A DNA stretch of 64,000 nucleotides from Cryptomeria japonica. Lineage: Eukaryota; Streptophyta; Pinopsida; Cupressales; Cupressaceae. The notes under the pieces were generated by a model. It was not told the origin of the DNA and searched no databases. It worked only from the letters and a program-made list of their open reading frames with translations. The position numbers and the translations under genes were made by a program. This document shows, piece after piece, positions 1-13,500 of the stretch; the stretch's first letter is position 1, and the number at the start of each line of letters is the position of its first letter. Where the stretch lies: assembly GCF_030272615.1 (NCBI RefSeq), contig NC_081412.1, positions 39,734,791-39,798,790 on the forward strand, written 5' to 3'.

Positions 1-954
1 TAAAAGGTAGATTTTTCTTTATTGTACATTTTTTTTAATTAATAATATTAAAATATAATATTTTATCATAAAATATTTTTTTAGATTAATATAAATACAA
101 TCATATGGTTGAGATTAATTCAATAGTCTTGCATGTTTCTTCTTAATTCTGAACCATTGATTTCAACAAGTAGGTTGCATATTTCACATAGGGAATACCT
201 TGAACATAATCACTAACTTTAGATAAATTTGAAATTTAAATTTATGTATGAAATTTGAACAATTTATTGCAAATTATGAATTTGATTTGTTTTCAAATTT
301 GTTAGATAGTCTTTTAACCAAATTGTTTGCACAATTATCTTTAATAATTGAAATATACATTATGTACACATGAGTGCATAAAAATGCGTAATTGTAATCT
401 ATTTGACTTTTGCCCATTGTACGAAAATAATTGTTATAAACAACATGTAATTAATTTAAATATCATGTCTTCAATTTTTTTTTAATTTTTTATAGAGGTC
501 CAGACCTACGAGCACGAGGGGTATCCATTCGCCCCTGGTGGACTCATTTAGAACCATTCAACTTCACTAATAGATCAAGGGCCCATTGACATGTCTTTAA
601 TTTATCCAATATGCTTTATCTAATTTTTGTATCACTTACTGACATTTATACTTTAAAATTGTTTTTTTAAAAACATGCTTTATCCGTGGTGATTTTTTTC
701 ACCACCTCTGATCTAACACAACCTTTAATCTAAACCCTTTGATCTCTTAAACATCACTGAGAAAATGATAGTTCATATTTTATAGCAAAAAATACAGAGA
801 AAAAGGCAATAAATACCTTACAATGGATAATTTGTACTGTACTAGTTGCAGCTATCTCAACATAAATTACTCCTTAAGCATCGCAATAGAAAGATATTGT
901 TTTATGAGCTTTAAAGTTGAATGCTTCTTAAAATGGATTGGAAAAGTAGTTTTT
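1..954. other. AT-rich intergenic DNA, no gene seen
   Basis: No ORF, terminal repeat or RNA gene could be supported here. A short GC-richer patch near 497-555 stands out from the AT-rich background but has no recognised identity. Confidence 0.5.
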
Positions 955-992
955 TCCTTGATGCAGCTCTATATATTCTGAGATTAGCAATC

Positions 993-1481
993 ATGTCTCC
1001 ACCACAACAGAAGAGCAAAGAGCAGAGAGGAGTTATGGAATTCTACTGGACAAGAAGTCAGGAGAGGAAAATGAAGATGATGGAGGAGAATAAAAGGAAG
1101 GTGATGGCAGGTGACAAGGAGGGCTCCAGAGCCAAGAGAAACAAGAGAAGTGGCAGGGAGAAGAAAAGGAAGGGGATGGATTGTACACAGAAACCAGAAA
1201 AGGAGGAGGATTCAAGAGCTAAGAAAAACAAGACAAACAGCAAGGACAACAAGAAAAACCAGACAAACAACAAGGAGAAGGAGGATAAACAAAAATCCAA
1301 AATTCAAAGAGGCAGCTGGAGGAAGACGATGAAGAAGGCTGCTAAAATCCCCATTGATGAGATGATGAAGAGAGTTTCACTATCACTGACTGACTCAGAA
1401 ATAGAAGAGAAGTGGCAACAACAGCAAGCCATCGAGATTGCAGATTTTATTATGTGTTGTGCGAATTTTTTAAAATTATAG
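993..1481 (+). CDS. Hypothetical lysine-rich protein, copy A
   Basis: I do not recognise this protein. Starting at the ATG at 993, which aligns with an ATG at the matching place of copy B, it gives about 162 residues. The product is strongly basic and low in complexity: SRAK-N-K and EKKRK-MDC motifs occur in about two repeats. The C-terminal end is better structured and is the best conserved part between copies (IPIDEMM, then EIEEKWQQQQAI and FIMCC). A TATATA motif lies about 20 bases upstream, at 968. Copy B near 4.75-5.26 kb has stops and frame changes, so coding status is uncertain. The sequence could be a fragment of a transposon-carried or duplicated host gene. Conservation of the C-terminus between copies is the only argument for past function. 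Confidence 0.3.
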   Translation: MSPPQQKSKEQRGVMEFYWTRSQERKMKMMEENKRKVMAGDKEGSRAKRNKRSGREKKRKGMDCTQKPEKEEDSRAKKNKTNSKDNKKNQTNNKEKEDKQKSKIQRGSWRKTMKKAAKIPIDEMMKRVSLSLTDSEIEEKWQQQQAIEIADFIMCCANFLKL

Positions 1482-1489
1482 GTCTTATA

Positions 1490-1680
1490 GTCATTAGATT
1501 TCTATAGTTCATATTATAGTCATTATATTTCTGCAGTTCATATTAGACTTCTACAATTCATTATATAGTCATTAAATTTTCACAGTTCATATTATAGTCA
1601 TTAGACTTTCACAGTTCATATTATAGCTATTGGATTTCCACAGTTCATAGTCATTCGATTTCCACAGTTCATATTAGCCT
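1490..1680 (+). repeat. Tandem repeat, unit about 30 bp, copy A
   Basis: About six to seven imperfect units of the type ATAGTCATTAGATTTCCACA plus GTTCATATT follow the lysine-rich ORF directly. The same array follows the ORF in copy B (about 5288-5490). Confidence 0.75.
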
Positions 1681-2665
1681 TTGTTTTTGAGCTTGCGAGC
1701 TTGTGAGCTTTTGAGTTTGACTGTGCTTTTGAGTTTGATTGTGGGTATCTTTTTTCAATCAATGTTCGGAATCATACTCAATGATTCATCATCAGAGTAT
1801 ATATTTTCTTTCTTCTCTACAACATATTCTGATATTTTGAGGATGAATTCATGTATTTTATTTCTTCTCTAACTCATATTCTTGATGAATCATGAGTATG
1901 ATTTGAAATATTGATGAGAAAAATGATACACGCAATCAAATCCAGAAACTCAATTCATATTATAGATGGGAGAAGAAATACATGCAGATTGATTTTTCCA
2001 ATTTTCTTCCCATTCTCATATTTTTTAATTGATGTTGATTGAGACGTATTGTATAAAAAGTGATACTTGATTTATGTAGTTGACAAATTTCTCAGGCTTT
2101 ATGTTCCATTTTTTTTCCATTTAAAAAAAATCAATTTCACTGTTATTACTGTTTAATCATTCTACTCTTAACAATTATATCTAAATTATTAAGATATTCC
2201 AATTCCAATTAGAAAAGTGTTACGAGATTAATTATTTTTCTAGCCTTTTTAACTTCTTTTTTTTTTTTGGTATGCAATGATAGATTTGCAGGTATCTTTT
2301 CATTTATTCCATTTATTTTGTATAAGAAACATAAATATTTTTTATTTGATATTGTTTAATTGATCAACATATAATGTAAAAGCACTATTAGAAATTTACA
2401 TGTTACTATAATTCATTTAATATGAATTTAGTGGTATAGTGTCTTCACTCACCCACTAGTGTTTATATGAATATAAATTATAAATGTTTAATTGTATTTC
2501 CTTTTATCTCAAACATTAACTTGTATTATGTGAATATTATACAATTTTGTAAGAACTAGTTCTCCATGCTTAAAATTGATATGCATACTAATTTTTGTTA
2601 GTCACTTTAGATTTATCAATGTGACATATAATAGAGGAGAACATCAAATTAAAGCTTAAGAAAGG

Positions 2666-3137
2666 TCTATTGAAATGCAAATCATTTTTTTCATTCATTT
2701 TATTTTATTTCACCTTTCATTTTAAATTCAACTCCGGGGGAAAAAATGATTAACTTTTTTCATGTGATCAATGTAGTCTTTAGCTCTAGTACCTTTTCCA
2801 TCACTCGCAAAATACTAGCCAATCCATATTCCAACTTTGAGAGCATCTTTGGGATATACCTTTAATCTTTTCATGGTTATGTCTCCTTTATTGATTTCTA
2901 TGAATATAGGGGAAAGGATTTTAGTAAAATTTTCTCTCCAAGCAACATAATCCTTTAATGTTCCACCACCTATCTAAATGGGAGGCATTCGAAAAATTAC
3001 CAATCTCTCAAAGGCACTCAATTCCTTATCAATGAAGCTTTGATTTAAAATAAATGTAAATTTATTATTAAACAAGTGCCATGTAAAAGAATAAATATTT
3101 TTTGTAGTTCTTAATTATTCTTTGTTGTAAAAGAAGA
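2666..3137. other. Spacer, no gene seen
   Basis: AT-rich sequence between duplicated copy A and the purine tract. No ORF or repeat structure was recognised. Confidence 0.4.
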
Positions 3138-4310
<1,173 letters not shown>

Positions 4311-4679
4311 ATTAAATGACATGATATTCTAAGCATAACTCCCAAATGACACATGATATCCTTAAATTGACATTATATCGCCCTAAACTTTTAATTTAGG
4401 TTTTAAGTTGAAATTTATTTTATTATATAAATACAAATAAAAACTTAAATATAATTATTATATAATAGATTAAATTTTTATAAGACAAAAACCTATAAAT
4501 TAAATTAGTTCTTTAACATCTTTTAATTATTATTTATAATTCCATAAGAAGACATAAATAATTAGAATAAAATTTTAAATAAATGAAAATTAATAGAATA
4601 AGAAGATGAGTAGAATAAATTAAAAAACAAGATAGAATATCCTAATAAAAGAAGATAACATTAAAATATATTTAGCTCT
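4311..4679. other. AT-rich spacer, no gene seen
   Basis: Very AT-rich DNA between purine tract 1 and duplicated copy B. No feature could be supported. Confidence 0.4.
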
Positions 4680-4771
4680 ATGTAGTCAGAGATTAGCAAT
4701 CATGTTTCCACCAGAAGAGAAGCTAATCTTGTTTCTACCACAACAAAGATCAAAGAGTAGAGAGGAGTTAT

Positions 4772-5254
4772 GGGATTTTATTGGACAAGAAGCCCGAAGA
4801 GGAAAAGGAAAGTGATGGAGGAGAATAAAAGAAAGGTGATGGAAGGTGACAAACAACAAAATGAGGGCTCTAGAGCCAAGAAAAGCAAGAGAGGCACTAA
4901 GGAAAAGAAAAGGAAGGAGATGGATTGTATAGAGAAACATGAAAAATAGGAGGGCTCGAGAGCCAAGAGAAACAAGAGAGGCAACAAGGAGAAGAAAAGG
5001 AAGGCAATGGATTGTACAAAGAAACAAGAAAAGCATGAGGATTCGAGAGCTAACAAAAAAGACAAACAACAAGGAGAAGAAAGGGAAGGATAAACAAAAA
5101 TCCAAAATTCAAGGAGGTAGCTCGAGGAAGACGATGAAGGAGGTTGCTAAAATCCCCATTGATGAGATGATGCAAAGGGTTTTGCTATCACTGATATACT
5201 TGGAAATAGAAGAGAAGTGGCAACAACAACAAGCCATCAAGATAGCATATTTTA
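4772..5254 (+). pseudogene. Lysine-rich protein, broken copy B
   Basis: Counterpart of the ORF at 993-1481. The reading frame used by copy A holds a TAG after the first repeat unit (about 4947) and loses frame again near 5050-5090, so no continuous product of the copy A type is possible. The C-terminal block (PIDEMM, EIEEKWQQQQAI) is still readable at 5157-5240. No function can be assigned. Confidence 0.45.
4863..5110 (+). repeat. 87-bp in-frame tandem repeat
   Basis: Units start at 4863, 4950 and 5037 with the words GAGGGCTCTAGAGCC, GAGGGCTCGAGAGCC and GAGGATTCGAGAGCT. A spacing of 87 bases equals 29 codons, so unit number can change without a frameshift. Copy A has only about two units. 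Confidence 0.8.
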
Positions 5255-5287
5255 TTATGTGTTGTGTGAATTTTTTAAATCATAGAT

Positions 5288-5490
5288 CTTATAGTCCATA
5301 GTTTATACTATAGTCATTATATTTCAACAGTTCATATTATAGTCATTAGATTTCCACAATTCATGTTATAGTCATTAGATTTTCATAGTTCATATTATAG
5401 TCATTGGATTTCAACAGTCCATATTAGTGTCATTATATTTCCATAATTCATATTATAGTCATTAGATTTCCATAGTCCATATTATCGTGT
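5288..5490 (+). repeat. Tandem repeat, unit about 30 bp, copy B
   Basis: Six or so imperfect TAGTCATTAGATTTCCA / TTCATATTA units after the broken lysine-rich frame, matching the array at 1490-1680. Confidence 0.75.
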
Positions 5491-6948
5491 GATTTGAGCT
5501 TTTGAATTTGACTACGTGTGTCTTTTTTTTCATCAATGTTTCAAATCATACTATGATTCATCATCAGAATATATATTTTCTTTCTTCTCTACTACATATT
5601 CTGGTATTCTGATGATATTTTGACGATGAATCATAGATTTGAAATATTGATAAGAAAAAAGATACACAGTCAAATTCAATTTTTTTAATTTCTTCTCTAG
5701 CTCATATTCTAGTGATGAATCATAAGTATGAGTAGAAATATTGATGGCAAAAGAGATACACACAGTCAAATCCAGTAGCTCAAATCACATTATAGATCTT
5801 GTTCCAATAATTTTTTTAGATTAAATAAATTAATATGATTTTATACAATTGTTTTGAGTGTTAGTATGTCAAATTATTTAAATTCTATTTTCTTATATAA
5901 ATATTTCCAAAAGATGTGTATGGGTGTGTTAAAACGTTGATGAAAAAAAGATACACATTCAATTTAGATATTTTATTTCTTCTTTAGCTCATATTCTGGT
6001 GATGAATCATAAATTGATTCGACGTATGATTCAAAATGTTGATGAGTTTAAAGATATTAACAATTAAATCCAGAAACTCAAATCACATTATAGATCTTAT
6101 TCAAATAATTTTTTTAGATTAAATAGATTAATATAATTTTATATAATTGTTTTGAACATCAATAAGTGAAATTATTTGAATTCAAGTTTCTTATATAAAG
6201 GTTTCCAAAAGATGTGTATGGGTGTGTTTGGTGTTTAACTAAATTGAAGGTTCTATTTTTTAATTTTTGAAACTCTTAGATCAACAACAAATTCTTCCAT
6301 TTTTCTTGTTTCTTTGGATCTCAAGTTTATGTTGCATTGCCTTGAGTTTGAGATTTACTCATAACAAGACCCATTCACTACTCGATGAATTGCCTCTCAC
6401 CATTGATGGACTCTGTGCCTCTATCTCCTAGTAGTCATTATATCATTTTCTGTTAACAAATGCCCATGTTAACCCAAAAAATTAGAGGATTGTTCTTTCT
6501 TTTAAACGAGTGTAGAAGAGAATGGGAATTATTTAGCAGATGGTAGAAGAAAGGCATACAAATTGATTTTTCCTATTTTCTTCAAATTCTCAGTTTTTTT
6601 AAATTGATGTTGATTGAGACATTTTGTATAGAAAATGATACTTGTGAACAATGTAGTTGCCAAAATTCTCAGGTTTTAGTTTCCAATTTTTTTCCCCATT
6701 TACCAAAAATCAATTTGACTATTATTATTGTTTAATCATTCCACTCTTAACAATTACATCTAAATTAATAAGTAATATTCTCATTCCAATTAGAAAAGTG
6801 TTATGATATTTATTGCAATCTATAAATGGTGTTGAAAATGCCATCTTAATGATAAATTGAAAAAACATTTGAACAAAATCAAAGCATCTATCATTTTGTT
6901 TTTTTAGACTATCAAAAATTTGTGAGAAACTGATGGTTTTGTGAATGT

Positions 6949-6951
<3 letters not shown>

Positions 6952-7002
<51 letters not shown>
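6952..7002 (+). repeat. (CA)n microsatellite
   Basis: About 25 uninterrupted CA units. The matching part of duplicated copy A has no such array, so it expanded after the duplication. Confidence 0.97.
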
Positions 7003-7005
<3 letters not shown>

Positions 7006-7431
7006 TTTTTAACTTGTCTTTTGTATGCATTGATAAGTCGACAACTGTCTTTGAGTAAGAAACATACACATTTTTAGTTTTTTTACAACTTCATATTGTT
7101 TAATTGACCAACATATGCTGTAAAAGAAAATTTGGAAATTTACATGGTACTATATTTAATTAATATAAATTTAGCGATATGCTATCTTCACTCATCCAAG
7201 AGTGTTTATATGAGTGAAGTTATTAAGGATACATAATTTTTATGAGTATAAATTATAAATGCATTGTTTTTTCTTTTATCTCAAATATTAACTTGTACTA
7301 TGTGAATATTATATAATTTTGAAAGAATTAGTTCTCCACGCTTAAAATTGATAAGTATGCTAATTTTTGTTAATTACTCTAGATTTATCAATGTGACATA
7401 TAATAAAGGAGAATACCAAATTAAAGCTTGA

Positions 7432-7599
7432 GAAAGATCGACCTTTTGATAGGCCAAATCGCCCCAAGTAAGAAAGGATGCCTAAGTTGTTACATCATCC
7501 TTTGTAAAAGAAAAGGTCATCTAGAGTAAAAGACAATGTATACTTTTAGGCATCCTTTCTTACTTGGGGTGATTTGGTCTATCAAAAGGTAGACCTTTG
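7432..7599. repeat. Long inverted repeat (hairpin), MITE-like
   Basis: The left arm (about 7432-7485) and right arm (about 7546-7599) are near-perfect inverted complements of about 50 bases, for example CCAAGTAAGAAAGGATGCCT against AGGCATCCTTTCTTACTTGG, with a loop of about 60 bases. The left edge coincides with the end of homology between copies A and B, as expected for a fold-back insertion. No target-site duplication could be fixed with confidence. Confidence 0.85.
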
Positions 7600-8279
7600 T
7601 AAATCCTTGTAATCAAATGAAATGTACACATCTTGGAGACAATTGTAACAAAATCATATATCAATTTATCTATACTCTGATAAGAAACTTGCTATATAGA
7701 CATTTTGCATTTATAGACTCTAAACTTCTAAAACACTAAGAAATGACACTTCCACAAAAGAATGGACTGAGAGTAAAATCTAGAATCTTTGTACAAGGAT
7801 CATAACTCCCTTTTATAAAAACAAAGGAGGAAACAAGATTAAAGCCTTGTATAGATGTCCAACTTTCATTTGATTAACATTTTGCAAAAGAATATGCTAG
7901 AAGGCATAATGGATCCACTAGAAGACAAAATTATGCTTTATGCTTGCAATAGATGATGCTAAAGTTGTTGGAGATTCTTGCACTTGCCTCAAGGAAGACA
8001 CATGCACATCAAAATTAATTTTGTGTATAGCTAGTGTAAAGTGGAAAATTGAACCCTAGTGACTCCCCACCTAGGAGAGAGAAAGGAAGTCACTAGGATG
8101 ATTTTCGCTTGGGAGAACTTGACATTCAAAAGAGGGGATTGAATCTACTAGTTCCAAATCCAAGAGAGAAAAGGATGTAAATTCTAAGTGGATTGCAAGG
8201 GTTGAAGTGTGATTTGCCCTCTTTTGTAAATGAGAAAGTTAACTTGTTGACTATGTAGAAAACAAAGGTAAAATGAGTG
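7600..8279. other. Non-coding DNA, probably retrotransposon-derived
   Basis: No ORF or RNA gene was seen. It may include the outer end of the Gypsy-like LTR that follows, whose left border could not be set. Confidence 0.35.
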
Positions 8280-9207
8280 AAATGAGGAGCTACCGGTTCG
8301 GGATCGTGCTATAAATTCATATTTGAGCTAATTAGATTGATAATAATCTACCCTACAAATTTGGAGAAAATTTTTCGGAACTGTGGCAAAAGTGTACATG
8401 GTCCTCCGAAAAGTCCGCGAAACGAAAAGGGTTTTTCCACCTCTGTGAATGGAGTCCAAATCTGAAAATACAGCTATGTACCTGCAACCTACACACATAA
8501 AAGAAGGGGAGAAGGGTTGTAGATAGGGGTTTGCTTCATTCAAACTTCGATTCAGGAATCAACCTTGAAAGAAAGTAATTGCAAATGCTAAAATGTAAAT
8601 AATTGAATTGTATACCTTGTAGATCTGCAATTTGTCGACAATGATTTCTTTTCTTCTTGAATGTAATCACAAGTGTTGCATGAAATGGCATGTAACATGA
8701 CAAAAACCTAACATACACACATACATTTAAATGAATGTTGTAATATTGCTCCAATGGATGAATGAAGAAGACTTGAATGCTTGAATGCTTGATAATGATG
8801 ATGGAGATTGCCTAGCTTGAACTTTGCCTATAGTGTATCTCATGTATGTTGTCCTCCCGTGCAAATGAGAAAACCAACTCCCTTTTATACATGCCTAGAA
8901 GATTAATTTTCAGTCACCGAAGGCTGGCAAAGAGGAGTGCAAACCCTGAAGGTCAAATTATGCATAAGGGATTAGGAAGACCCATCTTAGGGCCACCCTA
9001 AGGAGTGGGGATAGGGGTGTCACACCGCTATCCTGCCCTATTTTGGGGCATGGACAGGGTCTAATTCAGAAATAGAGCCTAGACAAGGAGGGTTTCAAGG
9101 GTGAAAATGCAGGAAAGAGGTATTGGTTAGGAAGGAGGATGTTCTCGCCAAAGTGAGGACTTCAAATATGGTTAAAATCGCAGGGGGCATAATTTTATGA
9201 CACAACA
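8280..9207 (-). mobile_element. Gypsy-like LTR, minus strand, left border uncertain
   Basis: Read on the minus strand, a polypurine-like run (RC of 9208-9220, AAAGTGGGGGTTAAA) is followed at once by TGTTGTGTCATAAAAT. That is the usual order of polypurine tract and 3' LTR start, giving an LTR end at 9207. A TATAAAAGGGAG box (minus strand, about 8887-8898) sits inside, as in the plus-strand LTR at 21205, which has TATAAAAGGAGG and similar downstream wording. The left edge is a guess, because no second copy lies in the window. Confidence 0.5.
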
Positions 9208-9587
9208 TTTAACCCCCACTTTAGCGGGAGTATGGCTAACGCCACTACTGCTAGTAAAGTAGAAGAAGAGAGAGATGAAGATGAGGGATACAAAGCAATA
9301 ACACAAGGAGTATAAGACATCACTAATCTTGAGGAACAAGGCCCCCAATATTAGGATCTTAACTCACTTACACATATGCAAGAATACACAAAACAAAAAG
9401 GAACAAGACACACAAACAAAATAAAGTGTAAAAGACACAAGACAAAAACAAGAGACAAGACAACAAACCAACTAGCCAAAGAGACCTCGATACTCAGATG
9501 TATCAACAACTAATCAGGACACAAAGATCAATGCCATCACATAAAAATAAGTGATCACATAAAAGAGAAAAGATAACATCATCTACG
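9208..9587 (-). other. Internal region of the minus-strand Gypsy-like element
   Basis: Non-coding sequence next to the LTR ending at 9207. The element probably continues at 16057 on the far side of the inserted element. Confidence 0.4.
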
Positions 9588-10373
9588 TGTTAGGATTCCC
9601 AAAGATACTGAGAGGGGGGGGTGAATCGGTATCTTACCAGTTATTGAATTTACTTGATTTAAAACATGAAATGCATATCAAAACTGTGTACCAGTAAACA
9701 GAAATAGTGCAGTAAATATGATTAACAACAACCACATGAAAATCACACCATAACACAGTAGTTTAATGAGGAAACCCAGTGTGGGAAAAACCTCGGTGGG
9801 ATTTGTGACCCACAATATTCGCTTACTGGCCAATAAGTGAATATTACTCTTACAATAGGGGCCTGCAGATGCAGGAAGGCCATGTGCCTAGAGCTCACTG
9901 CTCAATTATAAAATGGGAAGTCACACTGACTTACAAAATGGATTATGCAAATCCAATGTCTTGTACTACTTCAGATTAGCATCTGATATGCCAGATCCAG
10001 TACCGGTTTTAGCTCTGCTTCATACATAAACCCTTAACCTAAAATTCACATATTAGGTCTGCATAATTTTGCCTCTTTCTTATTACAAAATGTTCTACAA
10101 TGATCTCATACATATATGAGTCATATTACAACTCGCCATGTCGGCTTACAATGATTTTACAATTAATTACAAAATATATTATTAACAAAATTCCTATCGG
10201 CCTGGGGTCTGGTATCCTTCCTTTAACTGTCGGTGTTTTGTGTGCCGGTATAGAGTTTGTTATTGCTAGTGCCGGTAAATTTTCTTGCCGGTATCATATG
10301 ATTACAAGGTTGCCATCAATGAAAAAACCTTCAATCACCTTCAATATCTCATTGGAGTGTGCATTTGCCAACA
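9588..10373 (-). repeat. 3' LTR of the pol-less element
   Basis: 786 bp, from TGTTAGGATTCCC to GCATTTGCCAACA on the plus strand. It is a close match to 15380-16056, except for about 110 bp near 9680-9785 that are missing from the other copy. It contains the G-run module near its outer end (9611-9627). Confidence 0.9.
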
Positions 10374-10386
10374 ATCTCCCCCTTTG
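10374..10386 (-). promoter_or_regulatory. Polypurine tract of the pol-less element
   Basis: The minus strand reads CCAAAGGGGGAGAT directly before the LTR start TGTTGG. This is the plus-strand DNA primer site typical of plant Copia elements. Confidence 0.85.
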
Positions 10387-10575
10387 GCATTGACGACAAC
10401 ACTCATGAGAAAAAAATGTGTCATCCAAAAAGAATCTGCCAGAATTGTTTTACCAAAAATGTGTGCTCCCCCTGAGCGGATGATCTCTGCTTCTAGATTT
10501 TTCTCATCACACTACTCCCCCTTTGACATCAATGACAAAGGTTGTCAAAGTGTCAATTGGGTATGGTTTCTAGCT

Positions 10576-13500
10576 TCATCCTTGTAACCGGTTGGTTACA
10601 ATCTGAAAGAGGTCTGCCAATACCAGATTCAAGCTCTCAGTGAACCATTCACTGTCCTTTAATGTGGCCTCTGTCCTCTGAATTGTACCGATGAGGTGTT
10701 GCATTTGTTGTTCCGGTGTCTTCTGTCCTTGAACCAATGCCTCAGATATCTCTTTTCTCAAGGAGGCGAGGTAGTCCAATTTTGGACTAAGTCTCCATTT
10801 CAGATCTTTTGCCTTTCCTTTTATCTTTTCCTTCTCACTTTCAAATTTCTGAAGTTCCTCCTCAAAACCTGTTATTTTTTGCTCAAGAACTGATAGTGGT
10901 TCAGATGAATTAATGAAATTGTCAGCTATTTTATTAATTTCTTCCTGTACCATGCTGATCTTCTTGTCTATATCTACTGTCAAAAAATTTGTTTTGCATG
11001 TATCTCTGTACAACATTTTGAACTCTTTTAGTGTTTTACATAGTGCCATTAAAAGAGTGTCAAATTGTCTCATGCACTTCTTTATTTCCTCTTCAAAGAA
11101 TTTATGTTTTTCTTTCTCAATTTCTCTTTGAATGCTTCCTCATTTATTTGTTCAACTATCACAATATTGTCAGTAATATACTTAGACAATGTGTCAAGTT
11201 GATTTAAAGAATCTTTATTATCTATATCACACTTGGGTGCTATCATTTTCAAAAATGGGATTGCGTCATCAATAGCTTTGTATGCTTGTGCACTGCACTC
11301 TGTTATTTTCTTGATTGAATCCAATAGAACTTTTGTCACATTTGTTGGTCTGAATTCTGCCATGGAAGAGCCAACAATCTGTATACCATTGGTGTGAGTA
11401 GCTTCTTTGCTTGTAGTGACCTCTGGTAGGTCAGTTTGTGTTTGCATTTCTCTAAGCAAAGGTTTGGGTTCCTCGGCTTTTTCCGGTGGCACTGTCTCTC
11501 CATGAACTTGTTTCTGTGAGGGAGCTTGTTGCTCTACCTATTTCTCAGTGTTGTCCACTGCCAGTTTCTCTTCTGTGCTTCCTGTTGCTGGTTTCTCAGT
11601 AGATGAATCATTATGTACATATATGGTCTTTGCCTTTCCAGTGTCTAGGGTCACTGTAGTGTTTTCTGCCGATGGCTCTTTTGCCGCATCTGATTTCCCA
11701 GTTGGTTCCTTATCTACCACAATATTGATTTTCTGAGTGTCAATGTTCATTGTATATAACACCTCAGAATCAGGATTTGTATCCTCAAGTAGTGTGTCCA
11801 CACTTTCAGTTGTCGGTTGATTGTTAGTAGTAACTACCGGTGGAGTATTTAGAGGCGGTGGGGATAATTTGTCTGTTATTTTTATACTGGGAGATCCACC
11901 AACCTTACCTTTTCCTTTGTCTCTTTCCTTTTGATATACCTTGATGGGTTTAGGTTTTAGATACTCTTCATGTTTTTCTTTTTCTACTAGGAATATATCC
12001 CATGCATCAGTTGTTTCTTTTGTTACCTCATTCACTCTACCTGCCATTAGTGTTATATGTTGATGAGCAGTTGAAAATACTGACCGGTTAGCCTCAAAGA
12101 TTAATTGGTCTATCTCATCAGGTGATTTGACAGGATGTACAACAAGTAGTTTTTCAATCTTTATTTTCTTATCAAGCTCAACAATAGCTAGCCTTCTAGC
12201 TTCTAGTCTGTTATAAAGACCTGTTGGTATTTCATCAACAACTTGCATCAAAAATTTCTTGTAAATATCGAAGTGTAAGATTACATTGTTTTCTACTTTC
12301 TCTTTGTCATCAACGGATAGTGTGTCATATAATTTGTTGATGTTCTTCAACTTTCCATCCTTTGTAATTTCACTTAGAAGTTTATCAATTGGAGCAATAG
12401 TTTGTTGAGTCTTCTTCTTGGCAGTCATCTTTTTCTTTGGAGTTACTTTCTTTGGTGGGGGCCTCACTACTTGTTGCTTCTGTCTTGTTTTTCTAGGAGA
12501 AGGTGAGGGTGCCGATGAAGCTTTTCTCTTTCTTTCAACTCTCTTGAATACAACAGGTATGTCACTTTCTGAAGAAGTTGCAATCAATGAAAGGTGAGTT
12601 TCCGGTTGAAGTTCTTCTAGTTCACTTTCCTTGATACCGGTTTGTCTCAATACATATTCTTTGATAGCTTTTACCTGTCGGGTTCCTTTTCTAATAGTTG
12701 CCTCAACCTTCTTAAGCTTTTTCTTTGATTGAATTTGGCTTTCTATAGTTTCAACACTACCAAATAATTTTTCTTCAGGTTCCTTAGGAGCTTCTAGGAG
12801 GGCTTTTGCATAGGTTTCTATTATGTTGTCATCAGTTTCATACCCCATTTTAGTAACCCAGATGGTTCTAGGTATAACTGCCTCCATCCAAATTTCATCT
12901 TTCTTTACTACAAAACAGATTTCCTTTTGGTACTTATTCACAATAGCTTGTGACAATCTAACTCTAGTTTTCATTCGCGCCTTCAATGCCTGAAAATACT
13001 CATCTATGTTCTTTTACCTATTCTCTCCCATATTGTTCAGTAAATCTAGCAATTGTTTGCCTATCGGTATATCAAATCCAAAATTTCTATCACCAATACC
13101 AGGCACTTGTTTGGTTATGTGCAGCATTAGACAAACAAGTAGGTTTCCAAATCTGAATGTACCTTTCTTATCCTTCTTGATCTTTCCTAGATTGTCTATT
13201 AGCTCATCTTTAAGCCATTCACATATGTCTATCCTTGCATTATCATTTATCATGTCATAGGCACTCTTAATACATAGGCTAGAAATTGAGTTTAACCTAT
13301 TTGCATGAGTAGCTTTGTAACCTAAGATCATACTAATAAATCTGACATTTATATCCTTTATATCGTTTACCCTTAAGGATCTCTTATCAAATGTTGCACC
13401 GGTTAGGCTTGTTACTAGATCATTTGAGACCTTCTTAGTTTTGTCAGGTTTGTTGCCGGTGGAGGGTAACCCTGTTACTGCCTTTACTGCCCCTTTGGTA

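Larger units (their letters stand above)
955..2665 (+). repeat. Duplicated segment, copy A
   Basis: This stretch is related along most of its length to 4680-7436. The shared order is: start of the lysine-rich ORF, a TAGTCATT/CAGTTCATA tandem array, a motif around TTCATCATCAGA, a block beginning at about 1962 (matching about 6537), and a closing block with ATGTGACATATAATA (2621 and 7391). Both copies run in the same direction. It is a segmental or element-borne direct duplication; no LTRs or terminal inverted repeats were found at its edges. Confidence 0.7.
4680..7436 (+). repeat. Duplicated segment, copy B
   Basis: Second, longer copy of 955-2665 in the same orientation. It carries extra material: a third unit in the lysine-rich region, and further rounds of the block containing GTATGATTTGAAATATTGATG-like sequence (about 5560-5780, 5930-6070) and of the block ending TTCCAAAAGATGTGTATGGG (5907 and 6206). 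Homology to copy A stops at about 7436, where the hairpin at 7432-7599 begins. Confidence 0.7.

Noticed and set aside
10100-10587. Plus-strand frames of about 100 codons in the LTR and polypurine region
   Set aside because: The matching LTR at 15885 does not keep the frame; they cross functional LTR borders.
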